Made by a program: the position numbers and the translations under genes
Notes under the pieces: model-generated
Databases searched by the model: none
Told to the model about the DNA's origin: nothing
What the model saw: only the letters and a program-made list of their open reading frames with translations
Assembly (NCBI GenBank): GCA_007120165.1
Contig: SKOH01000030.1
Location: 1-56,399 of the forward strand
DNA length: 56,399 bases
Direction: 5' to 3'
DNA from: Clostridiales bacterium
GTDB lineage: Bacteria; Bacillota; Clostridia; Peptostreptococcales; T1SED10-28
In this document: positions 8,541-18,702 of the stretch, piece after piece
How positions within the stretch are numbered: the stretch's first letter is position 1
Layout of the letters: every line of letters starts with the position of its first letter

Positions 8541-8990
8541 ATGGCAGGTTTGGTACCATTTAATCGACGAAGAAAAGATTTGATGAGCACAGGATTTGAG
8601 GACTTTCAAAACATGCTTGACGACTTTTTTGCCGAGGACTGGCCGCGACCCAGAAGTCTGATGAAGGACACTTTCAAGATCGATGTAAAGGAAGATGACA
8701 ATGAGTATATGGTGGAAGCGGAACTTCCCGGTATGACTAAGGAAGACGTCAGTTTATCCATCGAGGACGGACGATTAAGCATCTCCGTAAACAAAGAGGA
8801 AGTAAAAGAAGATCAGGATCAGAAAAACTACATTCACAGAGAACGACGGTATACTTCCATGCAGCGAAATATATTCCTCGCGGAAGCCGCAGATGAGGGT
8901 ATTACAGCAAAATTAAAAGACGGGGTACTAATGATAACCGTACCGAAAAAGGTCCACGAGGACAAATCCAGAGCGATTGAAATCGAATAG
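8541..8990 (+). CDS. Hsp20/alpha-crystallin small heat-shock protein
   Basis: This 149-residue cytoplasmic holdase has a short N-terminal arm (MAGLVPFNRRRKDLMS), an alpha-crystallin domain (about residues 44-140) with FKIDVKEDDNEYMVEAELPGM and the conserved A-x-x-x-x-G-V-L sequence (AKLKDGVLMITVPK), and a C-terminal tail with IEIE in the I-x-I position. The ATG at 8541 follows AAAGGAGTGG. A TTG six bases upstream is not needed. Expression should be strongly heat-inducible because consensus promoter and CIRCE lie directly upstream. It prevents aggregation and hands clients to the DnaK/ClpB system, two members of which (a DnaJ-like protein and ClpB) follow. Confidence 0.95.
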   Translation: MAGLVPFNRRRKDLMSTGFEDFQNMLDDFFAEDWPRPRSLMKDTFKIDVKEDDNEYMVEAELPGMTKEDVSLSIEDGRLSISVNKEEVKEDQDQKNYIHRERRYTSMQRNIFLAEAADEGITAKLKDGVLMITVPKKVHEDKSRAIEIE

Positions 8991-9002
8991 GAGCTGAGAT
9001 GA

Positions 9003-9038
9003 CAAACCACATTGGAAGCTTTCCAATGTGGTTTGTTT
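9003..9038 (+). terminator. Terminator after hsp20
   Basis: There is a 15-bp perfect inverted repeat, CAAACCACATTGGAA (9003-9017) and TTCCAATGTGGTTTG (9021-9035), with a three-base loop followed by TTTC. It separates hsp20 from the dnaJ-like gene. Confidence 0.8.
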
Positions 9039-9105
9039 CAATCAATGAACAAATTTGATAGATAAGCGGATAATAGGGAACAAATAAAGAAAAGGGGGTG
9101 AGCCG

Positions 9106-10077
9106 GTGAAGTATAAGAATTACTACGAAGTGCTGGGCATATCCAAGGATGCCTCGAAGGATGAAGTCCGAAAGGCTTATAAAAATTTGGCGAAGAAATA
9201 TCATCCCGACCTGAATAAAAACAGTTCCAGTTCCGAAACCAAATTTAAAGAGATCAATGAAGCTTATGAAGTGTTGAAGGACCCGGAAAAAAGACGAAAA
9301 TACGACGAACTGCAAAGTTCTGCGCGGTTCCGGCATGGGGCAGAGTTTGATCCGCGAAAATATGGTTTTGATTATCAGACAACGGGAAGCCGCGGCGGAG
9401 GTACGGGTTTCAGCAGGGATGATTTCAGTGATTTTTTCAATATGTTTTTCGGAGGACGGGGCGGCGGCCCCGAGGATATATTTGCGGGTTTCGGAGGAAA
9501 CAGCAGCTCTTATCAAGGATCTACCGGTCCATCCGGCGGCACAACCCCGAAGGCGGATATTGAAGCGGAAATGGAAATTGATCTGTTGGAAGCTTATCGG
9601 GGGGGCGAAAAACAGGTTCGCCTCAGTACCGAAGAGGGAGAAAAAAACCTGAGGATAAAAATTCCCCAAGGGGTCAGCGACGGGAATAAGATTAAACTGA
9701 AGGGCCAGGGACAAACCGATCCCTATACCGGAATAAAAGGGGATTTATACATCAAGCTCACTATTAAGAATAGTCGAGACTTTACTTTAGAGGGTTTGGA
9801 TCTTTATAAAAATTTAAAAGTAACGCCCTGGGAAGCTGCCCTTGGGGCAAAGGTTTCCGTAAAAACCCTGGATGAAGTTGTAAACGTCAAGGTTCCCCCG
9901 GGAATCGAGTCGGGAAAAAAACTAAAACTTAATGGAAAAGGGTATCGTAAAGCCGGTGGTGGACGGGGGGATTTTTATTTAACGGTAATGATCGTAAATC
10001 CTCCGAGCTTATCGAAAAAAGAAAAAGAGCTTTATCAGAAATTGCAGGAAGAATCACCTTTTACGCCGGATCGTTAA
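9106..10077 (+). CDS. CbpA-like DnaJ co-chaperone (no zinc finger)
   Basis: This is 323 residues. The J domain (about 1-70) contains YHPDLNKN with the HPD motif that stimulates DnaK. A Gly/Phe/Ser-rich linker (about 95-150: [21 protein letters not shown]) follows, then two DnaJ C-terminal client-binding domains (about 155-315). The four CxxCxGxG zinc repeats of classical DnaJ are absent, which places it with CbpA/type II J proteins. The start is the GTG after AAAGGGGGTGAG. It probably delivers substrates to DnaK near ClpB, the next gene, 107 bases downstream. Confidence 0.92.
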   Translation: MKYKNYYEVLGISKDASKDEVRKAYKNLAKKYHPDLNKNSSSSETKFKEINEAYEVLKDPEKRRKYDELQSSARFRHGAEFDPRKYGFDYQTTGSRGGGTGFSRDDFSDFFNMFFGGRGGGPEDIFAGFGGNSSSYQGSTGPSGGTTPKADIEAEMEIDLLEAYRGGEKQVRLSTEEGEKNLRIKIPQGVSDGNKIKLKGQGQTDPYTGIKGDLYIKLTIKNSRDFTLEGLDLYKNLKVTPWEAALGAKVSVKTLDEVVNVKVPPGIESGKKLKLNGKGYRKAGGGRGDFYLTVMIVNPPSLSKKEKELYQKLQEESPFTPDR

Positions 10078-10184
10078 GGAGTTTACAGCGAAAGCATAGT
10101 AATACGTCAATAGATTAGAATTGAATTTAGAACAAAACTTACTAAAATAACCAACTGAACAGAAGAAGAAAAGGAGGAATCTTA

Positions 10185-12776
<2,592 letters not shown>

Positions 12777-12823
12777 TCCTGTCCTGGCCTCTCTAGTCGA
12801 TTCATAATATACCCTTTGTACAA

Positions 12824-12863
12824 CTAAAAAAGCATTTTCTATGTAAATGCTTTTTTAGTTGTT
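12824..12863 (+). terminator. Rho-independent terminator after clpB
   Basis: AACTAAAAAAGCATTT and AAATGCTTTTTTAGTT form a long A/T-rich stem around a short loop with an internal T6 run, 45 bases after the clpB stop. It is symmetrical and could work in both directions. Confidence 0.8.
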
Positions 12864-13021
12864 ATTTGACTTTGTTGAAGCATAAAATAGATCCTAAAAT
12901 CGGATCATAAAAAAACCTTTATCTGGAGTTAGCCTGTCAATTCATGTTATACTGATAAATAAGAAAGAATATTTAAAAAATTGTTTAACGATACCAACCT
13001 ATTCATCAAGGAGGGCTTGAT

Positions 13022-13222
13022 ATGTTAAATGGTGTAAAGATTAGACAATTACGATTGAGTAAAGGATATACTGCGCTGGACCTTGCAAACCGGACAAATA
13101 TCTCCAAAAGCTACATAGAAGAATTGGAAAGAGGAACAAAATTCAATCCTGCCTTTAACAAAGTGGTTTCCTTAGCGGAAAGCTTGGGCGTTAAGGTGGA
13201 CGAATTAATTCTTCGGGCTTGA
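13022..13222 (+). CDS. Small Xre-family helix-turn-helix regulator
   Basis: These 66 residues are almost entirely one HTH_3/Xre domain: IRQLRLSKGYTALDLANRTNISKSYIEELERG is the first helix, turn and recognition helix, and VVSLAESLGVKVDELI closes the fold. There is no sensing domain, so it probably acts as a small dimeric repressor or as part of a stress or differentiation switch. AAGGAGGGC precedes the ATG. The thyX gene follows about 43 bases later in the same direction and may be co-transcribed. Confidence 0.85.
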   Translation: MLNGVKIRQLRLSKGYTALDLANRTNISKSYIEELERGTKFNPAFNKVVSLAESLGVKVDELILRA

Positions 13223-13265
13223 GGTTCATGAAAAGAAAAACAATAAATGTGAAGGAGTGATGTTA

Positions 13266-13973
13266 ATGTCAACAAAAGAGGTGTTGGATAAAGGTTATGT
13301 AAGACTGGTCAATCATATGGGTTCAGACTTAACGGTTGTGAATGCAGCCCGGGTTTCTTATGCGAAGGAATCAAAGGAACTGAGTGAAAAAGATCGTAGA
13401 CTGATAAAGTTTTTAGCAAGGGAAGGGCATACTTCCCCCTTTAGGCATGTGATTGTTCAATTTGAGGTGTATGCCCCATTAATGGTAGCAAGACAATGGT
13501 GGAAATATGTAATCGGTTCGGCTCAATTTGAAGGAAGCGGGGACAGCCTCGGGGCATGGAATGAATCCAGCCGTAGATACATTACTGAGGAGCCCGCATT
13601 TTATATTCCCAACTCTAAGGAATGGAGAAGTAAACCGGAAAACTCCAAGCAGGGGAGTGGAGAGATTTTACCGGAGGATATTGGCGTTAAACTTTCTAAA
13701 GAGTTACTGGAATATATAGAAATAGGCATTCGAAAGTATGAATCCGCCCTGGAGGATGGACTATGCGCCGAACAGGCGAGACTCTTCTTACCGGCTTACG
13801 GGATGTATGTCAGATGGTATTGGACCGCCTCTCTTCAATCCGTATGTCATTTTCTAAACCAAAGATTGGAACATGATGCCCAAAAAGAGATCCAGGAATA
13901 TGCAAAGGCCATATTGGAACTGAGCAAACCTTTATATCCCAGTTCAATAAGTGAATTAATGGGGGAGAAATAG
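13266..13973 (+). CDS. thyX: Flavin-dependent thymidylate synthase ThyX, variant signature
   Basis: This 235-residue ThyX makes dTMP from dUMP using methylene-tetrahydrofolate, FAD and NADPH. Family features are VNAARVSYAKES near the start, FLAREGHTSPFRHVIVQFEV, RQWW, NESSRRY and the C-terminal EHDAQKEIQEYA. The canonical ThyX motif R-H-R-x7-S is not intact: after RQW comes WKYV (residues 79-82), and about 16 residues separate it from WNESSRRY (98-105). The open frame starts at a GTG (13257), but GGAG at 13254-13257 is correctly spaced for the ATG at 13266. No thyA is visible in the window. Confidence 0.9.
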   Translation: MSTKEVLDKGYVRLVNHMGSDLTVVNAARVSYAKESKELSEKDRRLIKFLAREGHTSPFRHVIVQFEVYAPLMVARQWWKYVIGSAQFEGSGDSLGAWNESSRRYITEEPAFYIPNSKEWRSKPENSKQGSGEILPEDIGVKLSKELLEYIEIGIRKYESALEDGLCAEQARLFLPAYGMYVRWYWTASLQSVCHFLNQRLEHDAQKEIQEYAKAILELSKPLYPSSISELMGEK

Positions 13974-14025
13974 AATTTGGAAGTGCTTCCCTTATCACCT
14001 TGGTGTATTGTAAAGGAGGTTTTTT

Positions 14026-14424
14026 ATGTTTAAGGAAATATCAGTTGCAACCCATGGGAAAAATGAATTTATTGATATAACTGAAAAAATCAAAAGGTTT
14101 ATAAAAGAGGAGAACGTTAAGGAAGGAAAGCTCCTGCTGTTTGTTCCCCATACCACGGCGGCGGTCACCATCAATGAAAATGCCGATCCCGATGTAAAAA
14201 AGGATATGATCCAGGCGCTAAAGCGGATGGTTCCGGAGCATGAGTACTATGCTCATGGTGAAGGGAACTCTCCGGCCCATGTAAAGGCCAGTTTGGTTGG
14301 AATGAGTGAAACCATAATAATCCATCAGGGAGAACCGGTTCTTGGAACCTGGCAGGGGGTATACTTCTGTGAATTCGACGGTCCCAGAACGCGAAAACTG
14401 GTCCTTCGAATGGAAAGTGATTAG
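14026..14424 (+). CDS. YjbQ/UPF0047 family protein
   Basis: These 132 residues have the family hallmarks IDITEKIKRFI, PHTTAAVTINENADPDV (about residues 45-61), HGEGNSPAHVKASLVG (about 84-99), and GTWQGVYFCEFDGPR near the C-terminus. The conserved His residues coordinate a metal in solved homologues, and some members have weak thiamine-phosphate synthase activity. The true role is unsettled. AAAGGAGG precedes the ATG. It sits between thyX and the XdhC gene, all on the plus strand, but the functional link is not obvious. Confidence 0.9.
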   Translation: MFKEISVATHGKNEFIDITEKIKRFIKEENVKEGKLLLFVPHTTAAVTINENADPDVKKDMIQALKRMVPEHEYYAHGEGNSPAHVKASLVGMSETIIIHQGEPVLGTWQGVYFCEFDGPRTRKLVLRMESD

Positions 14425-14498
14425 GTGGAGAAATCCGAAAGTATGGATTTTCTTGAAAAGACATGATAATAAAATTCAAAAGAGCTAAGGGTGGTTTA

Positions 14499-15530
14499 AT
14501 GAAGGATTTTTATGAGTTGATCAAGGAATCGGAAAAGGGAGCCTTCAGTAGTGTGCTTACTGTTATAGAAGGCGATCAAGCGGGAGAGAAGGCGCTGATT
14601 GTAAACGGTGAATTGGTGGCTGATTCAACCGAGAACGGCTTTTTTACCAGGCATCAAAAGGCTTTCATACAGGAAACCGAAACGGCGATTTTGGAATTGG
14701 AAGGAAATCGGATTTTCTGCGATGTTCTCAGTCCCCCGAAAAAGCTGGTCATCTGCGGTGCTGGGCATGTATCTATGCCGATTATTAAATTCGGTATCAT
14801 GGCGGAGTTTTCGGTAACCGTAATTGATGACCGGGTAACTTTTGCCGACAATGCCAGGAAGGCCGGGGCCCATCAGGTTCTCTGCAAAGATTTTAAAAGC
14901 GCTCTGGAAGAGATTGAAAGCGATCAGAACACCTATTTTGTAATTGTTACCCGGGGTCATCGGTATGACCGGACCTGTCTGGAAGAGATTTTAGAAAAAC
15001 CTAAGGCTTACGTCGGGATGATCGGCAGTAAAATGCGGGTTAAGAAAGTAAAAGAAGAGCTGTTGGAAAAAGGGGGGAATCCCGGGGCAATCGAAGGGGT
15101 CTATACCCCTATCGGCTTGGATATTAAAGCGGAAACCCCGGTGGAGATTGCCATTGCCATTATGGGGGAGATTATCCTTGTGAAAAATCAGAAGAAAACC
15201 GGCATGGGCTATTCGAAGGAAATTATTAAAGAACTTCTCCTTTCCCAGCCGGGGAGTAGGGAAGTTGTGCTGGCAACCGTTGTTTCACGAAAAGGCTCTG
15301 CGCCCCGGGAAGTGGGAACGAAGATGCTGATATACCCTGATGGGAGGATTGTGGGCACCATCGGCGGAGGATGTGCGGAGTCCGATATCATGAGTAAAGC
15401 TTTAAGGCTTTTTAATGAAAAAAGCAATAATACGCTGCTGATTCCGGTGGATATGACCGGACAGGAGGCCGAAGAAGAGGGTATGGTCTGTGGCGGTGTG
15501 ATAGAAGTATTTTTGGAAAAAACAGCGTGA
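14499..15530 (+). CDS. XdhC/CoxI-family protein for molybdenum hydroxylase maturation
   Basis: This is 343 residues. The Rossmann-type XdhC domain comes first (LVICGAGHVSMPIIKFG, about 84-100; VIDDR; ILEKPKAYVGMIGSK), and the CoxI/XdhC N-type domain comes last (VVSRKGSAPREVGTKML, IGGGCAE, about 265-310). This is the reverse of textbook XdhC order but matches a clostridial form linked to selenium-dependent molybdenum hydroxylases. Such proteins handle or sulfurate Mo cofactor before insertion. No hydroxylase gene is adjacent. The open frame begins at 14463, but GGGTGG suits the ATG at 14499. Confidence 0.85.
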   Translation: MKDFYELIKESEKGAFSSVLTVIEGDQAGEKALIVNGELVADSTENGFFTRHQKAFIQETETAILELEGNRIFCDVLSPPKKLVICGAGHVSMPIIKFGIMAEFSVTVIDDRVTFADNARKAGAHQVLCKDFKSALEEIESDQNTYFVIVTRGHRYDRTCLEEILEKPKAYVGMIGSKMRVKKVKEELLEKGGNPGAIEGVYTPIGLDIKAETPVEIAIAIMGEIILVKNQKKTGMGYSKEIIKELLLSQPGSREVVLATVVSRKGSAPREVGTKMLIYPDGRIVGTIGGGCAESDIMSKALRLFNEKSNNTLLIPVDMTGQEAEEEGMVCGGVIEVFLEKTA

Positions 15531-15548
15531 GGAAATTATTTATCGGAT

Positions 15549-15590
15549 GGTAGGGGTTAGGCAAATAAACACAACCCTGCCGTCATTTTT
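15549..15590 (+). terminator. Probable weak terminator after the XdhC gene
   Basis: GGTAGGGGTT and AACCCTGCC form an imperfect stem with a 14-base loop, followed within five bases by ATTTTTAT. Confidence 0.5.
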
Positions 15591-15872
15591 ATGCCTTCTT
15601 CCATCGGTCCTGAGCCATTTCTTATTATTTATAGGAGCTTATCTATCCAGTTTTCGGATTTTTACTTAATCCGTATAACTTCAATATAGCTTCCATTAGC
15701 GGGTCGCTATTATGGGGGCCAATTAATATATCCGCCTTCAGACGGAGAACGGTACAGTCTTGAGACACTGGGGAGACCCATTAAACTTCGGTATTATTAT
15801 AGTAGGCAAGTATTCCGGCAAAGGTGAACGTTCATCGAAATCATTTAGAAATAGTGACGGGAGGCGGAAGTT
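15591..15872. other. Intergenic stretch without a recognisable gene
   Basis: Nothing here codes convincingly. There is a small hairpin CGGATT/AATCCG near 15655, CCG/CGG pairing around CCTTCAGA near 15732, and the sequence TTAAAC ... TATTAT near 15782-15797 that could be a weak promoter for the following gene. Confidence 0.5.
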
Positions 15873-16916
15873 ATGGACTTAATGAAAAGTGCGGAAATAT
15901 TGATCGAAAAAATTGAAAAGGATTACAAAGAGGATGTCGCCGTGGTGGTGGTTATGGGCTCCTACCTATACAACGACCTCCACAGTCGGTCAGACCTGGA
16001 TATGTATTATGTTCCGACCACCGAGCGGGGGGAGAATCTGGGTAAGGTGTTTATTATTGACGGCATCGGATTTGACTTTTGGCCGATATCCTGGGAACGA
16101 CTGGAGCGGATAGCCAATCACGAAGAACGGACCACCTCCATCGTTACGGAAGGGAAGGTTCTTTACTACGGTTCGAAAAAGGACCTGGAAAGATTCAACC
16201 AGTTGCGGGAGAGAGGTCTGGATACCGGGAATCGAAAAAACTTCATCGAAAAATCCAGGAAACAGTTTCAAAAAACCTATGAAGCATATTTCAAACTTTT
16301 ACAGGAGCAGAGGCTTTCCGATGCCAGAAAACATGGGATGGAAATCATTTTTTCTCTAACCTATGCCACCGCCCTGTTAAATGGCACCACAATCAAGCGG
16401 GGCAGAGGAAAACTGAAAAAAGAAATCCTTAATATGGACCTGGTCCCGAAGGATTTTTCGTCTTTATATGATACGGTTTTTATCAGCCGGGATGTTGAAG
16501 CCATAAAGAAAAGTTACGGCGAGCTGATAGGAAATATGAAGAGTCTGCTGGAAGAAGAGGAACGTAAAGAACAGAAGGAACGGTCTTTTCAAGAGCAGAT
16601 GGATGGATACTATGAAGAACTGATTAATTTCTATAATAAAATTCATCGAGCCTGTGAAATCGGAGATATTTATACCGCGCTGTTTGCAGCGGTGGAGATT
16701 AACCAGGAAATAGAAGCAGCCTTTTCGGGAACCGGAGTATCTCCAAAGACTTTGCCGGATATCATTGGAGCTTTCGATCCCGATAATCTAAAAGATTTTT
16801 TAAACATTGTAGAGGATCATCAGGCCCAATTGTTTGTTTTACTAAAAGAAAAAAATGTTCCCATCCGAGTATTTGATGATTTTTTAGCACTGCAGGAGTA
16901 TATCGATTCGTTGTAA
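15873..16916 (+). CDS. Nucleotidyltransferase-fold protein
   Basis: This is 347 residues. The N-terminal domain has the polymerase-beta-like signature VVMGSYLYNDLHSRSDLDMYYV (GS-x9-12-D-x-D, about residues 26-46) and a third acidic position in GIGFDFWPIS. The remainder is helical (about 130-345) with two all-alpha stretches, and the region 215-250 is Glu/Lys rich. It resembles aminoglycoside-nucleotidyltransferase-like or HEPN-associated proteins more than tRNA enzymes, but I cannot name a substrate. GGAGGCGG precedes the ATG. The gene is not paired with an obvious antitoxin or partner. Confidence 0.75.
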   Translation: MDLMKSAEILIEKIEKDYKEDVAVVVVMGSYLYNDLHSRSDLDMYYVPTTERGENLGKVFIIDGIGFDFWPISWERLERIANHEERTTSIVTEGKVLYYGSKKDLERFNQLRERGLDTGNRKNFIEKSRKQFQKTYEAYFKLLQEQRLSDARKHGMEIIFSLTYATALLNGTTIKRGRGKLKKEILNMDLVPKDFSSLYDTVFISRDVEAIKKSYGELIGNMKSLLEEEERKEQKERSFQEQMDGYYEELINFYNKIHRACEIGDIYTALFAAVEINQEIEAAFSGTGVSPKTLPDIIGAFDPDNLKDFLNIVEDHQAQLFVLLKEKNVPIRVFDDFLALQEYIDSL

Positions 16917-16924
16917 ATTCTGGT

Positions 16925-16969
16925 GGTAAGTGTGGTAAGTGTTGTAAGTAGGGTAAGTGTTGTAGGTAA
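16925..16969 (+). repeat. Five 9-base tandem repeats
   Basis: The unit is GGTAAGTGT or a close variant (GGTAAGTGT twice, TGTAAGTAG, GGTAAGTGT, TGTAGGTAA), strictly in phase. The array lies between the nucleotidyltransferase stop and the next gene. Confidence 0.85.
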
Positions 16970-17009
16970 AGTCGTTTGTGAAGCAGGTTGAAGGATTGGA
17001 GGGGATCAC

Positions 17010-17729
17010 TTGATTGCCGAATATGATTCATCGAACAGAGGAAGGCAGTTGTTTACAGGAGGGGCCCTATTTACAGCCATCATTGTCATTTGGCCGATAT
17101 TGATGGTGCTGTCGCAACAGGAAGGCAGGATGGACGAGCAGCTGCTGGCACTCTCCGAACAGCCGGGGATTTACATGCTGAACTTCTTTCTCGCATCCCT
17201 GATAGCTCCCGCCATAGCAGTTATCCTTATGATGCTGGCATTCAGGGTAAAAACCGCAACTGAAACACCGACGCTTAACATCTTTGGCGTACTATTTATT
17301 GCACCCTATGTGACCCTCGCAAGTTTCTCTTATACCTCTCAGTACACGGTGCTTCAAAGTTTTCTTAGAAGGGAAGACTTTGTACAGGCGGAGCTTTGGT
17401 ATTTTGAAAATTTCGGGTCAGTTCCTTATTTTATCAATCAGCTGGGTTATGTTTTCTTCGGTTTAAGCGGACTGTTTATTGGTTTTAAGTTTTTAAAAGA
17501 GCAGGGGGTGCCAAGGGCTGTGGGAGTACTGCTGTGGATTTCGGGAATCCTATCTTTCATAGCCTTTGGAGGGTTGGCACTGGGCAGTGAACTGATGAAC
17601 TTCAGCACCCTCATCAGCGGGATGTTAACTCTTCCCATCGGCATATTAGTAATGGTATGGGGAAAGGGACTTATGAGAATTGAAGGGAAGCCGCTCAGGA
17701 AAAGGACTGCATTAAACAGTAACAGTTAA
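17010..17729 (+). CDS. DUF4386-like integral membrane protein
   Basis: These 239 residues contain about six hydrophobic segments (GGALFTAIIVIWPILMVL, FFLASLIAPAIAVILMMLAF, IFGVLFIAPYVTLASFSYT, INQLGYVFFGLSGLFIGF, GVLLWISGILSFIAFGGLAL, TLISGMLTLPIGILVMVW). Topology and the QLGYVFFGLSG motif resemble DUF4386-type membrane proteins of unknown function. The start is the TTG at 17010 after TTGGAGGGGATCAC. It lies 93 bases after the nucleotidyltransferase gene across the tandem-repeat patch. No catalytic residues are evident. Confidence 0.7.
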   Translation: MIAEYDSSNRGRQLFTGGALFTAIIVIWPILMVLSQQEGRMDEQLLALSEQPGIYMLNFFLASLIAPAIAVILMMLAFRVKTATETPTLNIFGVLFIAPYVTLASFSYTSQYTVLQSFLRREDFVQAELWYFENFGSVPYFINQLGYVFFGLSGLFIGFKFLKEQGVPRAVGVLLWISGILSFIAFGGLALGSELMNFSTLISGMLTLPIGILVMVWGKGLMRIEGKPLRKRTALNSNS

Positions 17730-17804
17730 ATAGTTTTAAGGGGATTTTATGGAAATATATTACTGAGTATATCATTAGGTATGTGATTGAGTTTACAAAG
17801 GAAA

Positions 17805-17840
17805 GGGAGCCTTCGTCATCTGGACGAAGGCTCCTTTTTT
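17805..17840 (+). terminator. Strong bidirectional terminator
   Basis: GGGAGCCTTCGTC and GACGAAGGCTCC form a 12-bp stem with a short loop followed by six T. It lies between the membrane protein gene and the convergent ABC operon. Confidence 0.9.
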
Positions 17841-17922
17841 AATGTTTATATTTCTATTTTAATGCTTGGCAGTGTAGGGGCTGCAACTGGACTCTATGCC
17901 CGATGGGCTGCTTTTTTCAAGT

Positions 17923-18621
17923 TCAGGAGGCTTTCTTTTGAACCCGGGTTTCCCCTACAATGATTCCATCACTTAACTCCAGGATTTTTGTGCCGTAGGC
18001 GGCGGTTTCCTTAGAGTGGGTTACCTGGATAATGGTGGTGTTCAGGTCCTGATGAATGGTTTTAAACAGTTCCATAATCTCTACCGTGGTTTTGGAGTCC
18101 AGATTTCCCGTGGGCTCGTCCAACAGCAGGATCTTCGGCTCGAAAATTAACGCTCTAGCAATGGCCACCCGCTGCTGCTGTCCTCCGGAAAGCTCCCGGG
18201 GGGTGTGTTTTCGGTAGTCGATCAGTCCTGTAATTTCCAATAACTCTTCCAATCGCGCTTTTTCTTTTTTACCATTCTTTCCGTCCAGAACCAAGGGAAG
18301 CATGATGTTATCCTCTACCGTCAGGTTCGGCACCAGATTATAGAACTGGAACACAAATCCGATGTCCCGTCTTCGAAGCAGGCTTTTATCTTTTTCTTTC
18401 ATTGTAGTAAGATCTTTTCCATGAAGGTTGATCTGTCCGAACGTAACCTCATCCAACCCTCCTAACAGATATAATAAGGTGGACTTACCACAGCCCGAAG
18501 GTCCCATTACCGACAGAAACTCTCCTGAGGCTACTTCGAAATTTAAACCTTTCAGTACTTCCACCGTCTGTTTTCCCATGGAAAAGTTTTTCTTTAAGGA
18601 TTTTACTTCAATTGCATTCAT
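17923..18621 (-). CDS. ABC transporter ATP-binding protein (MacB/LolD type)
   Basis: This 232-residue ATPase has Walker A GPSGCGKST (about 41-49), Q-loop FQFYNLVPNLTVEDN, signature LSGGQQQRVAIARAL (about 144), Walker B ILLLDEPTGNLD and H-loop VTHSKE. GNLDSKT and the short length are typical of the LolD/MacB/YtrE group, whose partners are FtsX-like permeases. The permease gene lies immediately upstream in the same operon, 81 bases away. Substrate could be a lipoprotein, peptide or antibiotic. GGAGAATGCCCT precedes the ATG. Confidence 0.92.
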   Translation of the reverse strand: MNAIEVKSLKKNFSMGKQTVEVLKGLNFEVASGEFLSVMGPSGCGKSTLLYLLGGLDEVTFGQINLHGKDLTTMKEKDKSLLRRRDIGFVFQFYNLVPNLTVEDNIMLPLVLDGKNGKKEKARLEELLEITGLIDYRKHTPRELSGGQQQRVAIARALIFEPKILLLDEPTGNLDSKTTVEIMELFKTIHQDLNTTIIQVTHSKETAAYGTKILELSDGIIVGETRVQKKAS

Positions 18622-18702
18622 AGGGCATTCTCCTTTTTTATGGTTTTAATTAATGTTTCGATTATCAATTTTTAATATCGCCTGTTATTATACTTTGATA
18701 TA

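Noticed and set aside
8902-9714. 270-codon minus-strand open frame opposite hsp20 and the dnaJ-like gene
   Set aside because: It lies antisense to two well-supported genes, has no RBS or family resemblance, and its composition (Phe/Ile/Arg-rich) is that of a reverse-frame shadow.
15590-15690. Possible 31-codon ORF after the XdhC gene
   Set aside because: No RBS, lies right after a probable terminator and shows no coding bias.
16925-16969. CRISPR-like array
   Set aside because: Units are only nine bases and abut without spacers, and no cas genes are in the window.
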